A DNA stretch of 30,370 nucleotides. It comes from Fen-1258 sp947085815 (lineage in GTDB: Bacteria; Bacteroidota; Ignavibacteria; Ignavibacteriales; Melioribacteraceae). The position numbers were made by a program, and so were the translations under genes. Shown here piece by piece: positions 7,622-15,760 of this stretch. Numbering within the stretch: the first letter of the stretch is position 1; every line of letters begins with the position of its first letter. The stretch spans positions 1 through 30,370 of the forward strand of contig CAMTXU010000031.1 in assembly GCA_947085815.1 (NCBI GenBank), in the 5' to 3' direction. The notes under the pieces were generated by a model. It was not told the origin of the DNA. It was given only the letters and a program-made list of their open reading frames with translations, and ran no database searches.

Positions 7622-8563
7622 TTATATTCCCTTTCCGTTATTACTGTAATGTTTTTCGTAAGCGTTAATAATATCCTTTACCAATTTGTGCCGTACAACA
7701 TCGCCTTTATCAAAATATACGAATCCCACTCCATCAATTCCCTTTAATATCTCTTTCACTTGAACCAATCCGCTTTGAGAAAAACTCGGTAGATCAATTT
7801 GAGTAATATCTCCTGTAATAATCGATTTTGAATTTGGTCCGAGCCGCGTCAGAAACATCTTCATCTGCATTCCGGTTGCGTTTTGTGCCTCATCTAAAAT
7901 AACATACGCGTGATTCAAAGTTCTTCCGCGCATATAGGCAAGAGGAACAATTTCGACTACTCCTTTTTCAAGATAATTTTTTAATTGCTCGCCGGGTATC
8001 ATCTCTTCCAGAGCATCATAGAGTGGACGCAAATAAGGGTCGATCTTTTCTCTAAAATCACCGGGAAGAAAACCAAGACTTTCGCCGGCTTCAACAGCCG
8101 GGCGCGCTAAAATAATTTTTTTAACTATTCCTTTCTTCAGTGCTGCTACAGCGAAGGCAACGGCAAGATATGTTTTTCCGGTTCCAGCAGGTCCAATTGC
8201 AAAGCAGATGTCATTCTCTCTCACACTTTTGATATAGGCTACCTGGTTTGGTGTTTTGGCTTTGATAACATCCTTCTTAGAATAGAGAATTATGCTTTCA
8301 AAATCGTTTTCGCTTATTATCTCTTTTCCTTGAAGCGTAAGATCGATGATCGTATAAACGTCGTTCGCCTGCAATTTACCGGTAGTATTCAGAACAAAGA
8401 TCATCTCTTTTACTACTTTCTCAATCGCAGAAACTTCTTCAGCCACACCTTGAATGAAAATGTTATCGCCTCGTGCAGTAACATTAGAAGAGAATCTTTC
8501 TTCAATCGGCTTTATATTGCTGTCGTTGATCCCCATGAAAGAGAGAAGATCAACATTTTCCAA
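7622..8563 (-). CDS. phoH: PhoH-like ATPase
   Basis: A 313-residue cytoplasmic P-loop ATPase of the PhoH/YbeZ family, associated with RNA metabolism and ribosome maturation, commonly encoded near ybeY. A short KH-like N-terminal region (about 20-70) precedes the PhoH domain, with Walker A GPAGTGKT (124-131), Walker B/helicase-like VILDEAQN (221-228) and the sensor motif TGD (250-252), followed by IDLP. No ybeY lies next to it here; the upstream neighbour is a LysM protein behind a terminator. The start is uncertain: the frame opens with TTG at 8563 without a good Shine-Dalgarno, although a GGAGG lies about 25 bases upstream. Confidence 0.94.
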   Translation of the reverse strand: MENVDLLSFMGINDSNIKPIEERFSSNVTARGDNIFIQGVAEEVSAIEKVVKEMIFVLNTTGKLQANDVYTIIDLTLQGKEIISENDFESIILYSKKDVIKAKTPNQVAYIKSVRENDICFAIGPAGTGKTYLAVAFAVAALKKGIVKKIILARPAVEAGESLGFLPGDFREKIDPYLRPLYDALEEMIPGEQLKNYLEKGVVEIVPLAYMRGRTLNHAYVILDEAQNATGMQMKMFLTRLGPNSKSIITGDITQIDLPSFSQSGLVQVKEILKGIDGVGFVYFDKGDVVRHKLVKDIINAYEKHYSNNGKGI

Positions 8564-8602
8564 CTTTACAATTTTATCTACCTGCGTATTAGCCTCCGTT
8601 AA

Positions 8603-8639
8603 AATAGAAAAGCCCTCTTCAAAAAAATGAAAAGGGCTT
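8603..8639 (-). terminator. intrinsic terminator after the LysM gene
   Basis: On the minus strand an AAGCCCT-rich arm (8628-8639) pairs with GAAGAGGGCTT (8610-8620) around a T-rich loop, and a TTCTATTTT tail follows. It ends the LysM/lipoprotein transcript and separates it from phoH. Confidence 0.7.
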
Positions 8640-8683
8640 AATTCAAAAACAATTATTTAATACTTCCGAACAATAAAAAATCC

Positions 8684-9388
8684 TTACTTAACCGGAGCTT
8701 GAGTTTGTGTTGGAGGAGCCGGTTTATAATTTCTTCTGATCTTATCATATTTAGATATTTCTTCTTCAGTCAAATTCGGAATCTTGAAAATTTGTTTTGG
8801 GAAGATTAGATCCGGATTTTTTATTTGATCTCTGTTGGATTTATAGATTACCGGCCATGCAAAAGGATTAGCATAATGTTCTTTCTTCTTTGCAATTCCC
8901 CAAAGATGATCACCTCTTATCACGGTATAGTTAATTTCTTTCGGAGCTTCAATCCATGCGTCCAATTTTCTTTGAAGCTGATTATGAACTTTATCAAAGA
9001 ATTCAGGAAGCGCGCTGATTTTATTTTTCTTCATTGCATCTAATTCAGCCTGACGATCTGCTTTTGGAGCAACTTGACCGTCAATCTTAGAACTAAGATC
9101 AGCTAATTGTTTCCTGAAATTATCAACATCCGCCTTTTTGCCGTCGAGCATCGCATAAAGTTCGTTAATGCAGTCGTCGTAAGCTTTTAGACTTTCGTTC
9201 ATCTTTTTAAGATTAGCAACTTCAGCTTTCAAAGTGTTTAATTCAGTAGTAAGAGCAATTCTTTTTTCGGTAAGTCGGTTAATTTCATTCTGCCATTCTT
9301 CTTTTGTCATTTCTTTATCTTGCGCAAAGAGATTGACAGAGAGAAGCATAACGAAAATGCCGGCTAACAATAATTTGTAAACTTTCAT
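8684..9388 (-). CDS. secreted coiled-coil protein with C-terminal LysM domain
   Basis: A 234-residue exported protein. It has a signal peptide (about 1-22, ending NLFA), a long heptad-rich coiled coil (about 25-105), a linker, and a LysM-type peptidoglycan-binding domain (about 153-204) with YTVIRGDHLWGIAKK, a tryptophan/asparagine-rich middle and the closing LIFPKQIFKIP. The tail is proline/glutamine-rich. A periplasmic, cell-wall-bound structural role is inferred. ATG start with GGAGG six bases upstream. It follows a coiled-coil lipoprotein gene by 30 bases, so the pair is probably co-transcribed and may act together in tethering or organising the envelope. Confidence 0.85.
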   Translation of the reverse strand: MKVYKLLLAGIFVMLLSVNLFAQDKEMTKEEWQNEINRLTEKRIALTTELNTLKAEVANLKKMNESLKAYDDCINELYAMLDGKKADVDNFRKQLADLSSKIDGQVAPKADRQAELDAMKKNKISALPEFFDKVHNQLQRKLDAWIEAPKEINYTVIRGDHLWGIAKKKEHYANPFAWPVIYKSNRDQIKNPDLIFPKQIFKIPNLTEEEISKYDKIRRNYKPAPPTQTQAPVK

Positions 9389-9418
9389 TTAAACCTCCGT
9401 CATTAATAAACTAATTAA

Positions 9419-9688
9419 TTACAACCCGATTTTCTCGAGATTCTTTTTTGTATCAGCTTTCTCTTTTGCGCATTGATCAAGCTTTGCGTTCTTTTCTGCA
9501 ATCTCTCGTTCTATTGCTGCTTTTTCGGTTTTAAGTGAACCAACTTCTTTTTCTAGTGCTTTAACCTCAGAGCGAAGTGCCTCTAGTTCAGCCATCTGCT
9601 CTTCCGATACACCGCTGCAGCCGGTAAAACCGATTATCCCTGCAACGAGAACTACGACAAGTGCAGAATTGATGATTCTTTTCATCAT
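9419..9688 (-). CDS. small Lpp-like coiled-coil lipoprotein
   Basis: An 89-residue lipoprotein precursor with a hydrophobic signal sequence and lipobox FTGC, the acylated cysteine being C24. The mature part (about 28-85) is almost wholly charged heptads (EELEALRSEVKALEKEV type), predicting one coiled coil. In size and layout it resembles Braun-type Lpp or YgdR-like lipoproteins, but it lacks the C-terminal lysine used for covalent peptidoglycan attachment; it ends KKNLEKIGL. ATG start with AAAGGAG seven bases upstream, a strong ribosome site for this window and consistent with high expression. The first of a two-gene unit with the LysM protein. Confidence 0.83.
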   Translation of the reverse strand: MMKRIINSALVVVLVAGIIGFTGCSGVSEEQMAELEALRSEVKALEKEVGSLKTEKAAIEREIAEKNAKLDQCAKEKADTKKNLEKIGL

Positions 9689-9788
9689 TTGAGTTCTCCT
9701 TTAGATTGATGAGTTGAATTTTCTGTTTGAAATATAAGAATTTTCCCGTCCAAATAAAGCCCATTCCCCACCATTTTCCGAAAAAAAA

Positions 9789-10466
9789 TTAAATAATCCT
9801 TTTTTCAACCAGACTGGTGAATTTGTTCCCGGCAATTATTATATGATCGAAGACTAAAATATTGATAATTTTTCCAGCCTCCACCATTTGACGCGTCAAA
9901 GCTATATCTTCATTACTTGGTTCGCTGTTTCCGCTTGGATGATTGTGTAAAAGAATAATATTTGCCGAATTGTTTTCGATGGCGACTTTAAATACCTCGC
10001 GGGGATGAACCACGCTCGAATTCAAATTTCCCACAGAAATTAATTCAACTTTGCTGATTTTGTTTGCAGTATTTAGGCATACAACGTAAAACTCCTCTTT
10101 TATTTTATCGCGAAGAACCGGAATAAAAATTTCTGCAATGTCGCCCGGAGAGGTTATTTTTTTGAGAGAAAAAAGTTTTTTCTGAGAGTCTGCGCGTCTT
10201 CCTAGCTCAAATGCGGCAAGCAGTGTTGCGGTTTTATCTTTACCTATTCCGCGATGTTTACGAATCGATTCTGATGTCTGCGAGGTGAGACTATTTAGTC
10301 CGCCCGCCTTTTGAATTAATTCCTGAGCGACTTGAATAACACTTTTCCCTTTTGTGCCGGTTCGAAGTAAAATTGCTATAAGTTCCGCATCACTTAAGCT
10401 CTGCACACCTCGGAGAGCTAATTTTTCGCGCGGACGATCATCAATAGGTAATTCTTTTACTTTCAT
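9789..10466 (-). CDS. radC: RadC family JAB-domain protein
   Basis: A 225-residue RadC/YicR protein with an N-terminal helix-hairpin-helix region (GIGKDKT, 73-79) and a C-terminal JAB/MPN metalloprotease-like domain whose zinc ligands are visible as HNHPSGN (H174, H176) and D187 in PSNEDIALT. The molecular function of RadC is not established; the old DNA-repair assignment to E. coli radC was withdrawn. The start chosen is ATG at 10466, giving the family-typical MKVKELP..DRPREKL. The frame is open to a TTG at 10511 inside guaA, but that extension has no family support. It begins 31 bases after guaA stops. Confidence 0.93.
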   Translation of the reverse strand: MKVKELPIDDRPREKLALRGVQSLSDAELIAILLRTGTKGKSVIQVAQELIQKAGGLNSLTSQTSESIRKHRGIGKDKTATLLAAFELGRRADSQKKLFSLKKITSPGDIAEIFIPVLRDKIKEEFYVVCLNTANKISKVELISVGNLNSSVVHPREVFKVAIENNSANIILLHNHPSGNSEPSNEDIALTRQMVEAGKIINILVFDHIIIAGNKFTSLVEKRII

Positions 10467-10497
10467 AGCTAATACCCTTAGCTTATGATTGTTTAAT

Positions 10498-12039
10498 CTA
10501 CTCCCACTCAATAGTGGATGGCGGTTTTGAACTTATATCGTAAACCACACGATTCACTCCCCGGACAGAGCGGATAATTTTATTCGATACGAGTTCTAGA
10601 AAGTCGTGATCGAAGCGATACCAATCGGCAGTCATACCGTCCGTTGAGGTAACTGCACGCAAAGCAATAACGTTTTCATAAGTGCGCATATCTCCCATTA
10701 CACCAACTGTCTGAACCGGAAGAAGAACGGCAAATGCTTGCCAAATTTTATCATAAATCTTTGCCTTATCGAGTTCACTTATAAATATATCATCTGCCTC
10801 GCGAAGAATGTCCAATCGTTCTTTAGTAATTTCGCCAAGGACTCTTACTGCAAGACCCGGACCCGGGAATGGATGACGCCGAATAAATGATTCTGGCAAA
10901 TCAAGATTACGACCAATAACACGCACTTCATCTTTGAATAGTTCCCGGAAAGGTTCTATCAATTTGAGGTTCATCCGGTCAGGAAGACCGCCCACATTAT
11001 GGTGTGTTTTAATTGTAACCGATGCCCCTTTAACTGAAACGGATTCAATCACATCGGGATATAGTGTGCCCTGAACAAGAAATTCCGTGTCTGAGCATTT
11101 TTTAGCTTCACTTTCAAACACATCAATAAAAGTGTTGCCTATAATTTTTCTTTTTTTCTCCGGATCGCTAACTCCGGCTAAACGGGTTAGAAATAATTCT
11201 GTCGCATCGATATGATCAACGCGCATTTGATAATTCTCGCCAAACATTTTAATTATTGCCGCGCTTTCATCTTTGCGCATCATTCCGTGATCAACGTGGA
11301 TGCAGATAAGCTGATCTCCAAGCGCTTTATGAATTAACACCGCGGCAACGGAAGAATCTACACCGCCGCTCAGCGCACAAATAACTTTTTTGCTGCCAAC
11401 TTTCTCTTTAACTTCTTCTATTGTGGAACCGATAAAATTTTGTGCGCTCCAATCCGCTTTACATCCGCACACCTTAAATAAAAAATTATCCAATATTATT
11501 TTCCCGTATTGCGAATGTGCCACTTCGGGATGAAACTGTAGACCATAAATTTTCTTTTCGGGATTCGATATAGCACACAGCGGAGAATTTTCGGTCTTCG
11601 CCGTAACAGTAAATCCATTCGGCATCTTGGTAACATAATCACCGTGACTCATCCAGATCACAGAGCCATCCTCAACACCAGTTAGAAGTAAATCATCTTT
11701 TAATATTTCCAACTCGGCTTTACCATATTCCCTATCCGTTGCCGGCTCAACTTTTCCATCATTAAAAATTGTAATCAACTGCAGTCCATAGCAAATGCCA
11801 AGTATTGGGATCTCCAGTTCGAATATCTGCTTATCGATTTGCGGTGAACCATCTTCGTATGCACTCATCGGTCCACCGGATAAAATAATTCCCGCAGGCT
11901 TCTCACTCATTATTTGATCGAGTGAAAAAGTATGGGCGTGAATTTCAGAATATACTTTGCTCTCGCGGATTCTCCGTGCGATAAGTTGTGTGTATTGGGA
12001 GCCGAAATCGAGTATTATAATTTTTTGTGAGTGAGTCAT
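10498..12039 (-). CDS. guaA: GMP synthase (glutamine-hydrolysing)
   Basis: Converts XMP to GMP using glutamine and ATP, the last step of guanine nucleotide synthesis. The 513-residue protein carries a class I glutamine amidotransferase domain (GGPMSAYEDG; catalytic C83 in GICYGLQ; H170 and E172 in FHPEVAHS), an ATP-pyrophosphatase domain starting with the PP-loop SGGVDSS (224-230), and the C-terminal dimerisation domain ending PPSTIEWE. ATG start. It is followed closely by radC and preceded by the terminator of the accBC-gcvH run, so it should have its own promoter. A near-consensus CATCTTTG box lies just inside that intergenic region, but I do not rely on it. Confidence 0.98.
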   Translation of the reverse strand: MTHSQKIIILDFGSQYTQLIARRIRESKVYSEIHAHTFSLDQIMSEKPAGIILSGGPMSAYEDGSPQIDKQIFELEIPILGICYGLQLITIFNDGKVEPATDREYGKAELEILKDDLLLTGVEDGSVIWMSHGDYVTKMPNGFTVTAKTENSPLCAISNPEKKIYGLQFHPEVAHSQYGKIILDNFLFKVCGCKADWSAQNFIGSTIEEVKEKVGSKKVICALSGGVDSSVAAVLIHKALGDQLICIHVDHGMMRKDESAAIIKMFGENYQMRVDHIDATELFLTRLAGVSDPEKKRKIIGNTFIDVFESEAKKCSDTEFLVQGTLYPDVIESVSVKGASVTIKTHHNVGGLPDRMNLKLIEPFRELFKDEVRVIGRNLDLPESFIRRHPFPGPGLAVRVLGEITKERLDILREADDIFISELDKAKIYDKIWQAFAVLLPVQTVGVMGDMRTYENVIALRAVTSTDGMTADWYRFDHDFLELVSNKIIRSVRGVNRVVYDISSKPPSTIEWE

Positions 12040-12062
12040 ATTATTGAGGGGTTTGGATCTAT

Positions 12063-12095
12063 TAAAAATGGCAAAATCCGTTTCCGGATTCTGCC
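12063..12095 (-). terminator. intrinsic terminator of the dapF-efp-accBC-gcvH run
   Basis: On the minus strand GGCAGAATCCG-GAAA-CGGATTTTGCC forms an eleven-pair stem with a single G-T wobble and a GNRA-type tetraloop, followed by ATTTTTAAT. It lies about 25 bases after the gcvH stop, the clearest terminator in the window. Confidence 0.85.
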
Positions 12096-12119
12096 GTTCA
12101 AAGATGTAAAAACAAAAAA

Positions 12120-12500
12120 TTATTGACCAAGTTGAGCTTTGTAAGCCGCTGCGTCAAGTAAGTCGTTAAGTTGAGTAGGATCTGCTAATTCAACTTTAAT
12201 TATCCATCCATCTCCGTATGGATCGGTATTTACCAGCTGCGGTTCATTATTCAATTTGGAGTTTAGCTCTAAAACTTTTCCGGTTACCGGCGCATACATA
12301 TCGCTGACCGTTTTAACCGCTTCTATAGTTCCAAATGATTCTCCTATTGTCATCTCTGCAATGTCTGGCGCAATGTCCAAGTAAACGATATCTCCTAATT
12401 CACCTTGAGCAAAATCTGTTACGCCAATAGTTCCAACCATACCCTCAACCTTTATCCATTCATGGTATTTAGTGTACTTAAGATTTTCTGGAATATTCAT
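12120..12500 (-). CDS. gcvH: glycine cleavage system H protein
   Basis: A 126-residue lipoyl carrier protein that shuttles the aminomethyl group between glycine decarboxylase and GcvT. The lipoylated lysine is K63 in GTIEAVKTVSD, and the N-terminal KYTKYHEWI and GVTDFAQGELGDIVY are characteristic. ATG start with AAAGAGG upstream. It sits 10 bases downstream of accC, not beside gcvP or gcvT, neither of which is in the window; the YgfZ protein at 20855 is a GcvT relative but not GcvT. The placement with biotin carboxylase genes suggests co-expression of two swinging-arm carrier proteins. Confidence 0.96.
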   Translation of the reverse strand: MNIPENLKYTKYHEWIKVEGMVGTIGVTDFAQGELGDIVYLDIAPDIAEMTIGESFGTIEAVKTVSDMYAPVTGKVLELNSKLNNEPQLVNTDPYGDGWIIKVELADPTQLNDLLDAAAYKAQLGQ

Positions 12501-12510
12501 AATTGCCTCT

Positions 12511-13845
12511 TTAGTTAATGTGTTTATCTATGAATGAAGTATCGAAATCGCCTTCAATGAATTTTTCGTTATTTAAAACTTTGATATGAAATGGGACGGT
12601 AGTCTTTACACCTTCAATTTTGAATTCCTCGAGAGCACGTAATGCACGGCGGATAGCATGAGGGCGGTCGGTTCCCCAAATAATGATCTTTGCAATTAGT
12701 GAATCATAGTTTGGTGGAACGACATAATCGGTATAAACGTGAGAATCGATTCGAACACCAAAGCCGCCGGGGAAATGTAGATACTCGATTCGCCCCGGAG
12801 ATGGTCTGAAATTATGTTCCGGATCTTCGGCGTTAATTCTGAATTCTATTGCATGCCCACGCGCCTCTAATGGTTTATCTTCAATCGGAAGACCTGCCGC
12901 AATTAGAATCTGATTTTTAACAAGATCAAAGTTGCGCACCATTTCAGTTACAGGATGCTCAACTTGAATTCTTGTATTCATCTCTATGAAATAAAAATTT
13001 TGATGTTTATCTACAAGGAATTCTATAGTGCCGGCGCCTTCGTAGTTCACAGAGTGGACTCCGAGCAGAGCGGCTTCTCCCATTTTTTTTCGAGTTTCAT
13101 CTGAAATAAATGGAGAAGGAGATTCCTCAATTAATTTCTGATGCCTCCGTTGAATTGAACAGTCTCTTTCGCCATAATGGAAAAAATTTCCGTGGGTATC
13201 GCAAAGAACCTGAATCTCAACGTGCCGGGGATTCTCGATATATTTTTCCAGATAGAGAGCTGCATTGTTAAATGCGGCACCGGCTTCATTGCCCGCTGTT
13301 TGAAATGCTTTTTCAATTTCGCTCTCTTCAAATACAATACGCATTCCTTTTCCACCGCCGCCGGCAGATGCTTTCAACATAACCGGATAACCAATTTCAG
13401 CGGCAATTTTTTTAGCTTCATCAACATCATTAACAACACCTTCGCTTCCGGGAACGACTGGAACACCAACTTTTTTCATAGTTTCTTTTGCAAAGGCTTT
13501 ATCTCCCATCTTACGGATAGAATCTGGTGAGGGTCCAATAAATTTAATATTGGATTCGGCACAAATCTCGCTAAACTCAGCATTCTCAGCAAGAAATCCA
13601 TAACCGGGATGAATTGCGTCGGCGCCTGTTATTTGTGCCGCGGAAAGTATACTGGAAACTTTTAGGTAGCTTTTGTTACTTGGTGCGGGACCAATACAAA
13701 CTGCTTCGTCCGCAAAAACAACATGAAGAGAATCGCGGTCAACTTCACTATAAACCGCAACGGTGGGAATTCCCATCTCTTTGCATGTTCTAATTATTCT
13801 AAGTGCTATCTCACCGCGATTGGCGATTAAAATTTTCTTAAACAA
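12511..13845 (-). CDS. accC: acetyl-CoA carboxylase, biotin carboxylase subunit
   Basis: Carboxylates the biotin on AccB using ATP and bicarbonate, the first half of malonyl-CoA synthesis. The 444-residue ATP-grasp enzyme shows the N-terminal IANRGEIALR, the glycine-rich ATP loop GGGGKG (162-167), the catalytic region RDCSIQRRHQKLIEESPSP (227-245) and the metal/substrate site EMNTRIQVEHPVTE (288-301), with a complete C-terminal lid domain. The start is TTG at 13845, five bases after GAGG; no in-frame ATG fits the family N-terminus. It follows accB by 26 bases. The carboxyltransferase subunits AccA and AccD are not in the window. Confidence 0.97.
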   Translation of the reverse strand: MFKKILIANRGEIALRIIRTCKEMGIPTVAVYSEVDRDSLHVVFADEAVCIGPAPSNKSYLKVSSILSAAQITGADAIHPGYGFLAENAEFSEICAESNIKFIGPSPDSIRKMGDKAFAKETMKKVGVPVVPGSEGVVNDVDEAKKIAAEIGYPVMLKASAGGGGKGMRIVFEESEIEKAFQTAGNEAGAAFNNAALYLEKYIENPRHVEIQVLCDTHGNFFHYGERDCSIQRRHQKLIEESPSPFISDETRKKMGEAALLGVHSVNYEGAGTIEFLVDKHQNFYFIEMNTRIQVEHPVTEMVRNFDLVKNQILIAAGLPIEDKPLEARGHAIEFRINAEDPEHNFRPSPGRIEYLHFPGGFGVRIDSHVYTDYVVPPNYDSLIAKIIIWGTDRPHAIRRALRALEEFKIEGVKTTVPFHIKVLNNEKFIEGDFDTSFIDKHIN

Positions 13846-13871
13846 ATTTTCCTCTTAAAAGTTTGATAACA

Positions 13872-14345
13872 CTAAACCGTTTCGATCAAAAATAGAGGCT
13901 GGTTGTACTCGACCGGGCTTGCATTCTCTACAAGAATTTTCACAACCTTTCCTGAAACGTCGCACTCAATTTCATTCATCAATTTCATTGCCTCAACAAT
14001 GCAAAGAACTGTACCGGCAGAAACCATATCGCCAACTTGAATATATGAATCTGCATCAGGTGCTGGAGAGCGGTAGAATGTTCCAACTATAGGTGATTTA
14101 ATTTCATGAAGCTTAGAGGATGTTTCTATTTTAACCGGCTCGGATTTAGACGAGACATCCTGAGGCATATGTGATTGTACATGTGTCATTTGTCTCGAGT
14201 AATCAACAGAATGCTGATAGTGCATTTGAGACTGGTTCAAATTTTTTGAGATCTTGACTTTGAGTTCATTTTCCTGAACTTCAAATTCAGTAATCTCACT
14301 CTGTTCTACCAGCTTAATGAGCTTTTTAAGAAGGTTTATATCCAT
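13872..14345 (-). CDS. accB: acetyl-CoA carboxylase, biotin carboxyl carrier protein
   Basis: A 157-residue BCCP. The N-terminal helical part (1-36) is followed by a low-complexity His/Gln/Ser/Met-rich linker (about 37-78), and the biotinyl domain occupies about 80-157. K121 in the EAMKLMNEI motif is the biotinylation site, and SPIVGTFYRSPAPDA is the usual opening of the domain. ATG start. It lies 12 bases after efp and 26 before accC, the efp-accB-accC order found in many bacteria. The partner is AccC directly downstream. Confidence 0.97.
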   Translation of the reverse strand: MDINLLKKLIKLVEQSEITEFEVQENELKVKISKNLNQSQMHYQHSVDYSRQMTHVQSHMPQDVSSKSEPVKIETSSKLHEIKSPIVGTFYRSPAPDADSYIQVGDMVSAGTVLCIVEAMKLMNEIECDVSGKVVKILVENASPVEYNQPLFLIETV

Positions 14346-14357
14346 TTTAGTTCACTC

Positions 14358-14924
14358 TTAGTTTTTAACTCGTTCGACGTATCCGCCTGTTCGTGTATCA
14401 ACTTTTAGAACATCTCCTTCGTTGATGAACAGAGGAACATTAATTTTAGCACCAGTTTCCAGTTTTGCAGGTTTGAGGGCACTGTTTGCTGTATCTCCTT
14501 TGAATCCGGGTTCAGTCTCAACCACTTTTAACGCAACAAAAATAGGAATTTCTGCAGAGATGATTTGATCTTTATCATCAAGAAGAAGTTCTATTTCAGT
14601 TCCTTCTTTTAAATAGATCTGCCCATCTCCAATTACACTCTCTGCCACGGTCATCTGTTCATATGTTCCGTTATCCATTAGAACTAGGCCTGCAGATTCT
14701 CTGTAGAGGTATTGATATTTTCTTCTTTCGACACGAATTACTTCCACTCCCTCTCCGGAGCGGAATGTGTTGTCTAAAACACGGCCGGTTTTCAAATTTT
14801 TCAATGATGTTCTTACGAACGCCCCGCCTTTACCCGGTTTAACATGCTGGAATTCAACAATTACATAAGGTTCGTTTTTATATTTTATTATAAGACCGTT
14901 TCTGAAATCTGATGTATCTGCCAT
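14358..14924 (-). CDS. efp: translation elongation factor P
   Basis: A 188-residue EF-P, which rescues ribosomes stalled at consecutive prolines. All three domains are present: KOW-like N-terminal (about 1-65), OB (66-128) and C-terminal OB (129-188, ending GGYVERVKN). The tip loop reads PGKGG with K32 at the position that is modified in other bacteria; no EpmA/EpmB-type modification gene is visible in the window. The start is ATG at 14924 (MADTSDFRNG), with AAGAAGGA about 11 bases upstream. A 19-residue upstream extension to 14981 is open but has no family support. It is separated from the upstream TPR gene by 92 bases and lies 12 bases before accB. Confidence 0.97.
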   Translation of the reverse strand: MADTSDFRNGLIIKYKNEPYVIVEFQHVKPGKGGAFVRTSLKNLKTGRVLDNTFRSGEGVEVIRVERRKYQYLYRESAGLVLMDNGTYEQMTVAESVIGDGQIYLKEGTEIELLLDDKDQIISAEIPIFVALKVVETEPGFKGDTANSALKPAKLETGAKINVPLFINEGDVLKVDTRTGGYVERVKN

Positions 14925-15016
14925 AAAAAGTTTAATCCTTCTTAACGATGAGAATATAGCCGTCACTCGATCCAAAATCAAGGACGGTTTTGATGAACAA
15001 AAATATTTTTTTTGAA

Positions 15017-15706
15017 TTAGCTCTCGATCTGAATTAGATATCTATCAACTTCAGAGAAAGCGGCGGAATTTTTATAATCTTTTTTAATCATCTCAAAAAT
15101 AGATTTTGCTTCTTCTTTTTTCCCTAAATTGAGTCTAATGATTCCCGCGCGTAGAAGATAGTCGGAATTTGAGGGATTATTTTTTGAAACATTGGCGGCG
15201 TCTTTATAAAGATCTGCGGCTTTTTCAAGTTCCTTTTTCGATTCAAGAATACCTGCCTTAGCGGCTAGAGCCGTTGCCTTGAAAAGAGGATTACTTCCCG
15301 AGTAATCATTGAATGCTTTATAAGCGTCCTCGGTTTGACCGAGCATCAAATAGGAATTTCCGAGATAAATTTTTGCGGTTTCGCCGTTTTCGGAACTTCC
15401 ATAATCACTCACAATTTTTTTCAACCCGATTAAGTTGGTTGAAGGCTGACCATCTATTGCCTCTTTAAACGCGGTAGATTCGTATAGCGGGATAATCTTG
15501 GAAAGCATACCGGCTGCTTTTTTATTATCGTTCATCGCTTTATTTGCAAAGAGAATCCCGGCAACTACAACTAATGCAACTGCCGCAGCACCAATCAATA
15601 TCTTTGCCTGGTATTCAAAGACAAAGTTTTTTACCCGGTAGTAGGTGGTAACTAATGTGTCCTCTTTCATCTGTTTTTTTGTGATCTTTTTTTTTCTCTC
15701 TAACAC
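15017..15706 (-). CDS. membrane-anchored tetratricopeptide-repeat protein
   Basis: A 229-residue protein with a lysine-rich cytoplasmic N-terminus, one transmembrane helix (about 35-54, ILIGAAAVALVVVAGILFA) and a periplasmic domain of TPR-like helical pairs (about 105-225), for example AKIYLGNSYLMLGQTEDAYKAF and LLRAGIIRLNLGKKEEAKSI. The layout matches YfgM/Tol-Pal-associated or 'tetratricopeptide repeat' periplasmic chaperone-like proteins, but a specific family is not clear. The start is GTG at 15706, seven bases after GAGG. It sits between a PHP-domain gene and efp. Confidence 0.82.
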   Translation of the reverse strand: MLERKKKITKKQMKEDTLVTTYYRVKNFVFEYQAKILIGAAAVALVVVAGILFANKAMNDNKKAAGMLSKIIPLYESTAFKEAIDGQPSTNLIGLKKIVSDYGSSENGETAKIYLGNSYLMLGQTEDAYKAFNDYSGSNPLFKATALAAKAGILESKKELEKAADLYKDAANVSKNNPSNSDYLLRAGIIRLNLGKKEEAKSIFEMIKKDYKNSAAFSEVDRYLIQIES

Positions 15707-15760
15707 TTTGAACCTCGTATGTTGAAAAATCTAAAAATTCGGCGGGAAATCTAAGAAAAA

